A stretch of DNA of 33,435 bases from assembly GCA_020852055.1 (NCBI GenBank), contig JADZBP010000061.1:1-33435 (forward strand). The letters run 5' to 3'. A program made the translations under genes and the position numbers. Numbering within the stretch: the stretch's first letter is position 1; each line of letters starts with the position of its first letter. Source of the DNA: Candidatus Latescibacterota bacterium. Lineage in GTDB: Bacteria > Latescibacterota > UBA2968 > UBA8231. Below, in pieces: positions 11,229 to 18,978 of the stretch. The notes under the pieces were generated by a model. It made no database searches, had not been told where the DNA came from, and saw only the letters and a list, made by a program, of their open reading frames with translations.

Positions 11229-11819
11229 ATGAAAAAACCTGCGACCGCCCCGCCCAAACCCACCAAAGCCGAGTTGCTGGCCGCCGTGCACAAAACCGTG
11301 CCCGACGTGATCGGTCCCGGCCTGAAGGTGCTCTTCTGCGGCATCAACCCTGGGTTGTGGACCGCGGCGGTGGGCCACCACTTCGCCCGGCCGGGCAACC
11401 GCTTCTGGCCGGCCCTGCACACCGCCGGTTTCACCCCCCGGCTGCTGGCTGCCCACGAAGAACGCGAAATGCTGCAGTGGGGCTATGGCATCACCAACCT
11501 GGTGGCCCGCACCACCGCGCGGGCCGACCAGTTGGATGAAGAGGAATTCGCCAAGGGGGGCAAACTCCTGGCGGCCAAGGTGCGCCGCTATCAACCCCGG
11601 GTGCTGGCCCTCTTGGGGCTGGGCGCGTACCGCAGTGCCTTTGGCCGGCCCGGCGCGGCCGTGGGTCCGCAGGAGGAACACCTCGGCCAGACCCAGGTGT
11701 GGGTGCTGCCCAATCCCAGCGGCCTGAACGCCCACTATTCACTGAGTGCCATCGCCGAACTCTTCCGCGCCCTGCGCCTGCAGGTGGAAAAAGGAGTGAG
11801 GAATGATCGCCGCCGCTGA
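11229..11819 (+). CDS. mug: G/U mismatch-specific uracil-DNA glycosylase (Mug)
   Basis: A 196-residue protein of the Mug/TDG family, which excises uracil or thymine mispaired with G and alkylated cytosine adducts. Motif 1 is GINPG (38-42), with Asn40 matching the catalytic Asn of E. coli Mug. HFARPGNRFW follows, then GYGITNLVARTT, and motif 2 is NPSGLN (162-167). The length is slightly above the E. coli protein (168 aa), mainly from a Lys/Pro-rich N-terminal tail of about 25 residues. It lies between a semialdehyde dehydrogenase and a cupin gene, and its last 17 bases overlap the cupin start, so it is part of the same transcript. A DNA-repair gene in a catabolic operon is unexpected; the call itself is firm. 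Confidence 0.92.
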   Translation: MKKPATAPPKPTKAELLAAVHKTVPDVIGPGLKVLFCGINPGLWTAAVGHHFARPGNRFWPALHTAGFTPRLLAAHEEREMLQWGYGITNLVARTTARADQLDEEEFAKGGKLLAAKVRRYQPRVLALLGLGAYRSAFGRPGAAVGPQEEHLGQTQVWVLPNPSGLNAHYSLSAIAELFRALRLQVEKGVRNDRRR

Positions 11820-12480
11820 GCGCTATGTCATCCGCTCGCAGAACGCCAACCAGATCTACTGGGAACAGGGGGTGTACCCGGCGTGGACCCGGCTCAGCGC
11901 CTTCCGCAGCATCCCCGGCCAGAAGCAGGGCGCCGGGGTGGAGCCCCACTACCACGACAACGACGAATTGTGGCTCTTCCTCAGCGGTCAGGGCGAGGTC
12001 TGGCTCGACGGCCAATCCCATCCCATCACCCCCGGCACCGCGATCTACACCCCCATGGGCGCGGTGCATCGTTTCCAGATGTTCACCGACTTCGACAATG
12101 TGGCCATTGTCACTCCGCTGGAGCGGCAGCAGCGGCCCGTGCACCTGCGGGTGGAGGAGGCCGGCCCGCCCCAGCGCACCGTGCCCGGTTTCGTCATCCC
12201 CGGCGCCGCCAACACCGGCCCCTTTGACCCCGGACCTCGCTGTCCACTGCGCGAGTTCCGCGCCGTCGAACTGGCGCCGGGCCAATCGGTGGTAACCGGA
12301 GTGCTGGACACCAACGAAAACTGGATCGTGCTGGAAGGCGCCCTCCACCTGCAGGTCGAGCAACTAGAGGTGGAACTCGGCCCCCACGATCTGGCCCTGC
12401 TGCGGGCCGGCGCACAGCGCCACCTCAGTACCCCCTCCGGGGTGCGTCTGGTGCTGGCCAGGGAGGTGGCGCATGTTTGA
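11803..12480 (+). CDS. Cupin-domain protein (bicupin-like)
   Basis: A 225-residue protein with a clear metal-binding cupin in the first half: HYHDNDELW (His49, His51, Glu55), GQGEVWLDG, and GAVHRF with His89, the four ligands of a cupin motif 1/2 pair. The second half (about 140-222) is another cupin-like barrel (ENWIVLEGALHLQVEQL) without the histidines. It overlaps the mug gene by 17 bp and has GGAGTGAGGA just before its ATG. Cupins in sugar operons often act as sugar isomerases, lyases or epimerases, so a mannose-6-phosphate-isomerase-like or lyxose-isomerase-like role is conceivable. Family level is secure, reaction unknown. Confidence 0.85.
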   Translation: MIAAAERYVIRSQNANQIYWEQGVYPAWTRLSAFRSIPGQKQGAGVEPHYHDNDELWLFLSGQGEVWLDGQSHPITPGTAIYTPMGAVHRFQMFTDFDNVAIVTPLERQQRPVHLRVEEAGPPQRTVPGFVIPGAANTGPFDPGPRCPLREFRAVELAPGQSVVTGVLDTNENWIVLEGALHLQVEQLEVELGPHDLALLRAGAQRHLSTPSGVRLVLAREVAHV

Positions 12481-12492
12481 GAGGTGCAGTCG

Positions 12493-13497
12493 ATGAAATC
12501 CTACCACCTGACCACAGCGGGCGAGGCCTTTGCCCTGCAGCTTGGCGAATACCCTCAGCCCCAGCCCGGTCCGGGGCAGGTGCGGGTGCGGGTGCGGGCC
12601 TGTTCCCTCAACTACCGCGACCTGCTGGTGCGCCAGGGCCGGTACGGCAAACGCACCGAGGGATTAGTGCCCCTCTCCGACGGGGCCGGCGAGGTAGAGG
12701 CCGTAGGCGACGGCGTCCAAGGCGTGCGCCCCGGCGACCGCGTAGCCGGCTGCTTCTTCCAAGGCTGGCCCAGCGGCCCCTTCACGGCTGCGGTCATGGA
12801 CACCGCCCTGGGCGGGGCCCGCGACGGCATGCTGGCCGAAGCGGTGATCCTCGAAGCAGAGGGGGTGATTCCCCTGCCCGCGCACCTTAGTTGGGCCGAG
12901 GCGGCCTGTCTGCCCTGCGCTGGCCTGACCGCGTGGAACGCCCTGGTGACGCGGGGCGGGCTGCAGCCGGGCACCACCGTGCTGCTGCAAGGCACCGGCG
13001 GGGTCTCGATCTTTGCGCTGCAGTTCGCCGTGGCCCTGGGCGCCCGGGTCATCCTGCTCTCCAGCAGCGACGCCAAACTGGAACGGGGTCGCATCCTGGG
13101 CGCCGCGCAGACCCTCAACTATCACACCCATCCCGACTGGGAGCAGGAGGTGTGGAAGCTGACCGAGAAACGCGGGGTGGACCACATCGTCGAGGTGGGC
13201 GGCAATCTGGAAAAGTCGCTCAGATGTCTGGCTGCCGGCGGGCACATCGCCCAGGTGGGCGTGCTGGGCGGCGGCAGCGGGGCGACCAACCTCTTCCCCC
13301 TGGCCATGAAGAACGCCCGCCTGGACGGCATCTACGTAGGCTCCCGCGCCGACTTCGCAGCGATGAACCAACTCCTCAACACCCATCAATTGCACCCGGT
13401 GATCGACCGTATCTTTTCCTTCACCCAAGCTACCGAAGCCTACGATCACCTGGCCAGCGGCAGCCACTTCGGCAAGGTGGTGATCGAAATCCCATGA
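12493..13497 (+). CDS. MDR-superfamily alcohol dehydrogenase / quinone oxidoreductase-like
   Basis: A 334-residue medium-chain dehydrogenase/reductase. SLNYRDLLVRQG (about 38-49) and PLSDGAGEVEAVGDGVQGVRPGDRV are the catalytic-domain signatures, and the NAD(P)-binding motif is GTGGVSIFALQFA. The usual structural-zinc cysteine cluster and the catalytic Cys/His pair are absent, so this is a zinc-independent member of the MDR7/quinone-oxidoreductase-like group. The ATG at 12493 is preferred over an in-frame GTG at 12484 because GAGGTG at 12481-12486 then serves as the ribosome-binding site. It is 12 bp after the cupin gene. A dehydrogenase acting on a sugar-derived alcohol or enone is plausible; the second MDR protein (23151-24143) is the zinc-dependent type. 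Confidence 0.9.
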   Translation: MKSYHLTTAGEAFALQLGEYPQPQPGPGQVRVRVRACSLNYRDLLVRQGRYGKRTEGLVPLSDGAGEVEAVGDGVQGVRPGDRVAGCFFQGWPSGPFTAAVMDTALGGARDGMLAEAVILEAEGVIPLPAHLSWAEAACLPCAGLTAWNALVTRGGLQPGTTVLLQGTGGVSIFALQFAVALGARVILLSSSDAKLERGRILGAAQTLNYHTHPDWEQEVWKLTEKRGVDHIVEVGGNLEKSLRCLAAGGHIAQVGVLGGGSGATNLFPLAMKNARLDGIYVGSRADFAAMNQLLNTHQLHPVIDRIFSFTQATEAYDHLASGSHFGKVVIEIP

Positions 13498-13510
13498 CCG
13501 CGAGGCATAC

Positions 13511-14860
13511 ATGACCACCGACCCACTCGTCCAAGAACTGGTCGCCGAACTCGAGACCATCCCCATCATCGACGTGCACACCCACCTGGTCGGCTCGCGC
13601 CTGGGCGCCCGCGGCCTGCACGACATCCTGCTCTACCACATGGCCGTCAGCGACCTGTACACCGCCGGCTGCCCCACCGGCCGGCGCCTCACCGAGTACC
13701 CCGGCTGGCCCAGCCGCGAGGAAGCCCACCAGCGCCTCCGCGAGGCCCTGCCCTTCCTCAAATTCGTGCAGAACACCAGCACCTCCTGGGGCATCCGCAC
13801 CCTCCTCGCCGACCTGTACCACTGGCGCGAACCCGTGACCGAAGACAACTGGCAAAAACTCGACGACCTGATCCGCGAACGGGCCGACGACCAGACCTGG
13901 CATCACCAGATCCTCCGCCGCCTCAACATCCGCCGGGTGGGCACCGAGTGGGCCCGCCGCGAGCAGGGCCAGGGGGACAGCGTGCTCCAGTACGCCCTCG
14001 AGTGGGGCTTCTTCACCCGCTGCCAGTGGGGCGAGTACGACACCGCCCTCTACGAGTTGGAGAAGTGCTGGGGCAAAAACCCCGGCAGTCCCTCGCCCAT
14101 CGGCGCCGGCGGCCGGCCCGCCACCGAGCGCACCATCAAGACCCTGGCCGACGTACACGCCGCCATCGATCACTACGTCGCCCAGTTCCCCCCCCAGGTG
14201 CTGGCCACCGCCACCCACCTGTCCACCGATCTCGACCTGGAGGTGGTGGACGAAGGCCAGATGGAAACCGCGCTGAAGAACCGGGCCCAGGCCGGCCACC
14301 GCGAGCGCGATATCTACGCCTCCTATATCAACGAACGCTACCTCCGTGCCCTAGAAAAAGCCCGGCCCGAGGTGGTCTTCCAGTTCAGCTTTGGCGCCGA
14401 ACCCCTGCCCCACGAAACCGGCAGCCGCCTCGACCAGCGCAGCATCCGCCAGTTGGGCGAGTTGATCACCCGGCACCCCGGACTGCGTTTCCAGTGCCTG
14501 CTCTCCAGCCAGCACGCCCACCAGTCCCTCTGCACCCTGGCCCGCGAGCTGCCCAACCTCTCCCTGGCCGGGTACTGGTGGCACAACTTCTTCCCCAGCA
14601 TCATCCGCAAAACCATGGCCGAACGACTGGAGATGCTGCCCCTCAACAAACAGGTCGGCTTCTTCTCCGACGCCTACTGTGTGGATTGGGTATACGGTAA
14701 GACGATGATCGTGCGCCGCTGTCTGGCCCAGGTGCTGGCCGAGCAGCTCCGCCAGGGCTGGTACACCCGCCAGGCTGCCCTCGATATCGCCCGGGCCATC
14801 CTCTACGAGACCCCGCAACAACTGCTGGGCTTCAAGCCCGCGCCGGTGCTGAGCACATGA
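13511..14860 (+). CDS. Uronate (glucuronate) isomerase-like amidohydrolase-fold protein
   Basis: A 449-residue TIM-barrel protein resembling UxaC-type uronate isomerases, which interconvert uronates and keto-hexuronates. The metal site begins with IIDVHTHLVGS (His23, His25). The middle contains DIYASYINERYLRAL; near the C-terminus are GYWWHNFFPS and VGFFSDAYCVDW, with Asp387 in the place of the conserved barrel-end Asp. The length is close to E. coli UxaC (470). The overall sequence is clearly diverged, so the substrate may be a different sugar acid or it may be a hydrolase. Its last 4 bases overlap the RLP gene (ATGA), pointing to coupled expression with that enzyme. Its neighbours suggest it feeds the RLP branch. 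Confidence 0.75.
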   Translation: MTTDPLVQELVAELETIPIIDVHTHLVGSRLGARGLHDILLYHMAVSDLYTAGCPTGRRLTEYPGWPSREEAHQRLREALPFLKFVQNTSTSWGIRTLLADLYHWREPVTEDNWQKLDDLIRERADDQTWHHQILRRLNIRRVGTEWARREQGQGDSVLQYALEWGFFTRCQWGEYDTALYELEKCWGKNPGSPSPIGAGGRPATERTIKTLADVHAAIDHYVAQFPPQVLATATHLSTDLDLEVVDEGQMETALKNRAQAGHRERDIYASYINERYLRALEKARPEVVFQFSFGAEPLPHETGSRLDQRSIRQLGELITRHPGLRFQCLLSSQHAHQSLCTLARELPNLSLAGYWWHNFFPSIIRKTMAERLEMLPLNKQVGFFSDAYCVDWVYGKTMIVRRCLAQVLAEQLRQGWYTRQAALDIARAILYETPQQLLGFKPAPVLST

Positions 14861-16278
14861 AGACCCTCGACGATTCGACCCTGGAACTGTTCTGGCACGA
14901 CGCCGATGCGCGCGAGGTGCGCCTGCGCCAGGTGATCGGCGAACGCCTGGCCCTGCAGCCGCCCCCGGTACGCGAGGATGCGGTGGTGGCCACCTACTTC
15001 ATGGCCCTGCGCAGCATGAAGCTCGAAAAAGCCGTGGCCGAGATCGCCTACCACGCCACCTCGGGCATCAAGAACCCCCCGCCCGGCTCCCTGCTGGCCC
15101 AGTGCACCGCGCAACCGGCCGGGGTGGATCTCTTCGACAGCACCGGCCGGCTGGGCCTGTTGCATGTGGCCTTTCCGCTCAAGATGATGCTGCAGCCCGA
15201 CGGGCATCTGACCTCCTGCGACCTCTTGCACACGGCGGCGGCGGCCATCCTCTTCGACGTGTACGAGAACCAGGATTCCCGGCTGATCAATCTGCAGCTT
15301 CCCGAGTCTGTGCTGCGCACCTTCCCCGGCCCGGCCCACGGCCCCAAAGGGTTCCGCCGGCTCTGCGGCCTACCCCCCGGCGAGCCGGCCTTCGGCACCA
15401 TCCTCAAACCCACCGCCGGCCTCACCGCCGAGGAGGTGGGCCAGCTGACAGGTGAAGCGGCCGCCTCGCCGCTGCTGTCCTTCATCAAAGAGGATGAAGA
15501 CCTCTATCCCAATCTCGAATACGCCCCCATGGCGCTGCGCACCCGCCTGGCGGTGGAGGCCATCGCCCGGGTCGCCGACCAACGCGGCGGCCGGGGCCTG
15601 GTCTTTCTCCCCCACGTCAGCGGCGCTCCCGGCGAGATCCTCACCACCGTGGAGGCTGCCCTCGAGGCCGGCGCCGAAGGCTTGATGTTCAGCGAGAGTT
15701 TTGCCGGGGGCACCGTGCGCATGGTGCGGGACGCCTTTCGGATGCAGCCGCCCCTGATCTACGGCCACAACGCCGGCATCGGGGTCAAGACCCGGGCCAT
15801 CTGGCGCGAGGTCATCGACCTCTTGGCCCGCCTCGACGGCATCGACTTCCGCCAGACCGCCCCGGTACGACCAGGTACCCCCTTCCTCAAACCCTACGGC
15901 CAGGAGTGGCAGGCCTCCGAGGAGATCCTCTCCCGGCCCCTGCCCGGCATTGCCCCCACCGTGCTGGTGCGGGCCGGCGCCCTGGACCAGGGCAATATCG
16001 GCCTGAATATGGCCGAGGCCGAAGCGCGGGGTCTCGGCGACGGGGTGATGTTCCTGGCCGGCTCGGCGATCAACTCCATCAAAAACGCGCAGGGCAAATA
16101 CGACCCGGCCCTGGGCGCCCGGGCCATGCAGCAGGCCATCGAGGTCCACCGCGCCGGCACCCTGCGCGGCGTACCCGCCCCATCCCATCTGCGCGAACTG
16201 GTAGCCCTGGCCGAACGCGAGGGGCTCGGTGAATTGCGCGAAGCCCTGCGCCAGCGTTACCCCCAGGAGGCCCCATGA
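14857..16278 (+). CDS. RuBisCO-like protein (form IV-type RLP)
   Basis: A 473-residue homologue of the RuBisCO large chain. The barrel begins with GTILKPTAGL (Lys184, aligning with active-site Lys175 of the spinach enzyme) and FIKEDE (Lys211, Asp213, Glu214, aligning with the carbamylated Lys201 and metal ligands Asp203/Glu204). His304 in YGHNAG aligns with His294. RuBP-specific residues are changed: Lys177 becomes Thr, Arg295 becomes Asn, the GKLEG loop carrying Lys334 is absent, and the GGG phosphate site reads LAGSAI. It should therefore enolise or decarboxylate another phosphorylated keto-acid rather than fix CO2. RLPs OiaX/OiaT act on 3-oxo-isoapionate 4-phosphate in D-apiose catabolism, a useful precedent. 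It overlaps both neighbouring genes by ATGA junctions. Confidence 0.93.
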   Translation: MKTLDDSTLELFWHDADAREVRLRQVIGERLALQPPPVREDAVVATYFMALRSMKLEKAVAEIAYHATSGIKNPPPGSLLAQCTAQPAGVDLFDSTGRLGLLHVAFPLKMMLQPDGHLTSCDLLHTAAAAILFDVYENQDSRLINLQLPESVLRTFPGPAHGPKGFRRLCGLPPGEPAFGTILKPTAGLTAEEVGQLTGEAAASPLLSFIKEDEDLYPNLEYAPMALRTRLAVEAIARVADQRGGRGLVFLPHVSGAPGEILTTVEAALEAGAEGLMFSESFAGGTVRMVRDAFRMQPPLIYGHNAGIGVKTRAIWREVIDLLARLDGIDFRQTAPVRPGTPFLKPYGQEWQASEEILSRPLPGIAPTVLVRAGALDQGNIGLNMAEAEARGLGDGVMFLAGSAINSIKNAQGKYDPALGARAMQQAIEVHRAGTLRGVPAPSHLRELVALAEREGLGELREALRQRYPQEAP

Positions 16279-17348
16279 ACAAGGAAGACCGTTTGTTGCG
16301 GGTGGGGGTGCTGGGCTGCGGCCCCATCGCCCAGTTCGCCCACTTCGAAGCCTGCCGCAAGGCCCGCAACGCCGAACTCTACGCCATCTGCGACGTAGCC
16401 GAGGATCTGGTCACCCGCATGGCCGCCGTGCACCAGCCGCGCCGCACCTTTCTGCGCTACGAGGAGATGCTGGCCGATCCCGAACTCGACGCGGTGATTG
16501 TCGCCACCTCCGATCCCTTCCACGTCGCCCTCTCGCAGCAGGCCCTGGAAGCCGGCAAACACGTGCTGGTCGAAAAACCCCTGGGCATCGAGGTGGAGGA
16601 GTGCGAAGCCCTGCGCGCCCGGGCCCGCAGCGCCGACCGGGTGCTGCAGGTGGGCAATATGAAGCGCTTCGATCCCGGCATCGCCTTCGCCCACCGCTTC
16701 ATCCGCGAGGAGATGGGCCAGGTGCTGGCCCTCAAGGCCTGGTACTGCGACTCGACCTACCGCTACACCATGACCGACAATCTCCAGCCCCTGCCCGAGC
16801 GCAGCCAGGGCAGCCGCAAACCGGCGGGAGACCCCAAACAGGACCGGGAGCGTTATTTTCTGCTCACCCACGGCTCCCACCTGGTGGACACCGTGCGTTT
16901 CCTGGGCGGCCCGCTGCGCGCCGTGCGCGCCCGCCTGGCCCAGAAGTTCGGGGCCTACTGCTGGTTCGTGGAGGTGGATTTCGCCGACGGCAGCCTGGGG
17001 CAGCTCGATCTGACCATTGCGGTGCGCATGGATTTCCACGAAGGTTTTCAGGTGTACGGGGAGCGGGGCAGCGTCCTGGGCCGGACCTACCTGCCCTGGT
17101 TCTTCAAGTCCAGCGACGTGGAGTGTTTTTCCACCAAAGATGGCCAGTACCACCGCCCCCTGGGGGCCGACGCCCACTTCTACAAGCTCCAGGTGGAGGG
17201 TCTGGCCGAAACCGTGTTACACGGCGCCCCGCTGCAAGGGGCCGATGTGGACGAAGGAGTGGAGGCGGTGCGGGCCCTGGTGGCCATCGCCCGCTCCACT
17301 GCCAGCGGCGACTGGGTGCAATTGGCCGATGTGAAGGGAGGTGTTTGA
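16275..17348 (+). CDS. Gfo/Idh/MocA family oxidoreductase (1)
   Basis: A 357-residue NAD(P)-dependent sugar oxidoreductase. The Rossmann motif is VGVLGCGPIAQFAHF (about residues 10-24), and the family EKP motif carries Lys101 in HVLVEKPLG. The active-site helix reads LTHGSHLVDTVRFLGG, with His202 and Asp205 as likely catalytic residues. These enzymes oxidise or dehydrogenate sugars and inositols at ring carbons; the D-apiose dehydrogenase of the apiose route also belongs here. It starts in the 4-bp ATGA overlap with the RLP gene and ends in a TGATG overlap with the next gene, so RLP, this enzyme and the TIM-barrel isomerase form a tightly coupled trio. The exact substrate cannot be assigned. 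Confidence 0.92.
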   Translation: MNKEDRLLRVGVLGCGPIAQFAHFEACRKARNAELYAICDVAEDLVTRMAAVHQPRRTFLRYEEMLADPELDAVIVATSDPFHVALSQQALEAGKHVLVEKPLGIEVEECEALRARARSADRVLQVGNMKRFDPGIAFAHRFIREEMGQVLALKAWYCDSTYRYTMTDNLQPLPERSQGSRKPAGDPKQDRERYFLLTHGSHLVDTVRFLGGPLRAVRARLAQKFGAYCWFVEVDFADGSLGQLDLTIAVRMDFHEGFQVYGERGSVLGRTYLPWFFKSSDVECFSTKDGQYHRPLGADAHFYKLQVEGLAETVLHGAPLQGADVDEGVEAVRALVAIARSTASGDWVQLADVKGGV

Positions 17349-18178
17349 TGAAACTAGGTACCTTTTCCAAGATCTTTGCCCGGCCCCGCCTCGAACCCGC
17401 CCTCGACGCGCTGAGCGCCGCCGGCCTCGAGAGTGCGCAGTTCAACTTCGAGAGCGCCGGGTTGCCGGCCATGCCCGACGAACTCGACCCCGGCCTCTGC
17501 CGCCACATCCGCCTGCAGTTCGCCAAACGCAACCTCGAACTGGCGGCCCTCTCGGGCACCTACAACATGGCCCATCCCGACCCGGCCGAACGGGCGTTGG
17601 GCCTGCGCCGGCTGCGGGTGATGGCCGGGGCCTGCAAGGAACTGGGCACCGGCATGATCACCCTGTGCACCGGCACCCGCGACCCAGGCTACATGTGGCG
17701 GACCCACCCCGACAACAACACCCATGAGGCCTGGGCCGATCTGGTCAATTCCCTGGAGCAGGCCCTGCCCATCGCCGAGGAACACCGGGTGGTGCTGGCC
17801 TTCGAGCCGGAGATCTCCAACATCGTCGACTCCCCGACCAAGGCCCGCCGGCTCATCGACGAGATGGGTTCCCCCTGGCTGAAGGTGTGTATAGACGGGG
17901 CCAACCTCTTCCCCACCGGCACCCTGGAGCGCATGTCCGAGGTGCTGCACCACGCCTTCGACCTGCTGGCCGGGGATATCGTCCTGGCCCACGCCAAGGA
18001 TCTGGTCGCCGACGGGGAGGCCGGCAACAAACCGGCCGGCACCGGCTTGCTCGATTACGGACTCTATCTGGACCTGTTGCAGCGGACCGGATTCGCCGGT
18101 TCGCTCATCCTCCACAGCCTCAAGGAGGCCGAGATGGCCTTTTCCCTGGGGTTCGTGCGGGGCAAGATGAAAAACTGA
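17348..18178 (+). CDS. Sugar phosphate isomerase/epimerase family (AP-endonuclease-2 fold), 1
   Basis: A 276-residue TIM-barrel protein of the xylose-isomerase-like superfamily. Metal-ligand positions typical of the fold are visible: Glu153 in LAFEPE, Asp183 in CIDGANL and His215 in LAHAKD. The N-terminus (KLGTFSKIFARPRLEPALDA) and TYNMAHPD segment are typical of hydroxypyruvate-isomerase/inosose-dehydratase-like members. ATG 17348 overlaps the preceding stop by one base with GGGAGGTG upstream. Possible roles are ketose 3-epimerase, isomerase, dehydratase or decarboxylase, since a member of this fold (OiaC) decarboxylates 3-oxo-isoapionate. A second, only distantly similar member follows 16 bp downstream. 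Confidence 0.88.
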   Translation: MKLGTFSKIFARPRLEPALDALSAAGLESAQFNFESAGLPAMPDELDPGLCRHIRLQFAKRNLELAALSGTYNMAHPDPAERALGLRRLRVMAGACKELGTGMITLCTGTRDPGYMWRTHPDNNTHEAWADLVNSLEQALPIAEEHRVVLAFEPEISNIVDSPTKARRLIDEMGSPWLKVCIDGANLFPTGTLERMSEVLHHAFDLLAGDIVLAHAKDLVADGEAGNKPAGTGLLDYGLYLDLLQRTGFAGSLILHSLKEAEMAFSLGFVRGKMKN

Positions 18179-18194
18179 GAAGGGGAGGATAGCC

Positions 18195-18944
18195 ATGAGT
18201 GCGGCTCTCAACTACGGCGTACAGAGCTATTGTTTCCGCAACTTCAAGGATAATGCTGAGGTGGCCCGCAAGGTGAAGGAGATCGGGGTTGACCGCATCG
18301 AGGTCTGTGCGGTGCACGCCGATTTCAACGACCCCGAAGGATGGAAAAAGATCGTCGGCATCTACCGCGACGCCGGGGTGACCATCACCTCCATCGGGGT
18401 GCAGACCTTCACCGGCCAGGAGAGCGAGCGCGCCTTTTTCGAGTGCGCCGCGCTGGCCGGAGCCCGCCACATCTCCTGTCACTTCCAGTTGGAGACCTAC
18501 CTCAAGGCCATCCCGCAGGTGCGGGGCTGGTGCCGGGAGTTCGGCATCCAGGTGGGCATCCACTGCCACGGCGGGTACCACTTCGGCGGCCAGCCCGGCG
18601 TGCTCAAACACCTGATCGGCCTGGGCGGCCCGGAGATCGGGCTGTGTATCGACACCGCCTGGGCCATGCAGATCGGCCCGCACCAGGGCAACCCGGTGCG
18701 CTGGGCCAAGGACTTCGCCGGCCAGATCTACGGCGTCCACTATAAAGACTTTGTCTTCGAGAAGAACGGCATGTGGCGCGACACCGTGGTCGGCCAGGGC
18801 ACCCTCGATCTCAAGGGTTTTGTCGCCGAACTGGACAAGGGCGGCTTTGCCGGCATGGCGGTCATCGAGTACGAGGCCGATCCCGAGAACCCGGTGCCGG
18901 CGCTCGTGGAGTGTGTCAAGGCGATGCGGGCACTGGTGGGTTGA
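18195..18944 (+). CDS. Sugar phosphate isomerase/epimerase family (AP-endonuclease-2 fold), 2
   Basis: A 249-residue TIM-barrel protein of the same superfamily as its upstream neighbour but of a different subgroup. Likely metal and substrate residues sit in RIEVCAVH (Glu36), GIHCHGGYHFGG, CIDTAWAM, GVHYKDF and VIEYEAD, the Glu-His-Asp-His-Glu order expected for this fold. Strong AGGGGAGG precedes the ATG. It most resembles IolE-like/isomerase-like proteins of sugar operons, and could be an isomerase, epimerase or dehydratase. Having two such proteins beside two MocA-type oxidoreductases is a common arrangement in catabolism of unusual sugars, in which a keto-intermediate is made, epimerised and re-reduced. 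Confidence 0.88.
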   Translation: MSAALNYGVQSYCFRNFKDNAEVARKVKEIGVDRIEVCAVHADFNDPEGWKKIVGIYRDAGVTITSIGVQTFTGQESERAFFECAALAGARHISCHFQLETYLKAIPQVRGWCREFGIQVGIHCHGGYHFGGQPGVLKHLIGLGGPEIGLCIDTAWAMQIGPHQGNPVRWAKDFAGQIYGVHYKDFVFEKNGMWRDTVVGQGTLDLKGFVAELDKGGFAGMAVIEYEADPENPVPALVECVKAMRALVG

Positions 18945-18978
18945 TGCCGCTCACCCACACCCGCAGGTGGAGAAGGTG

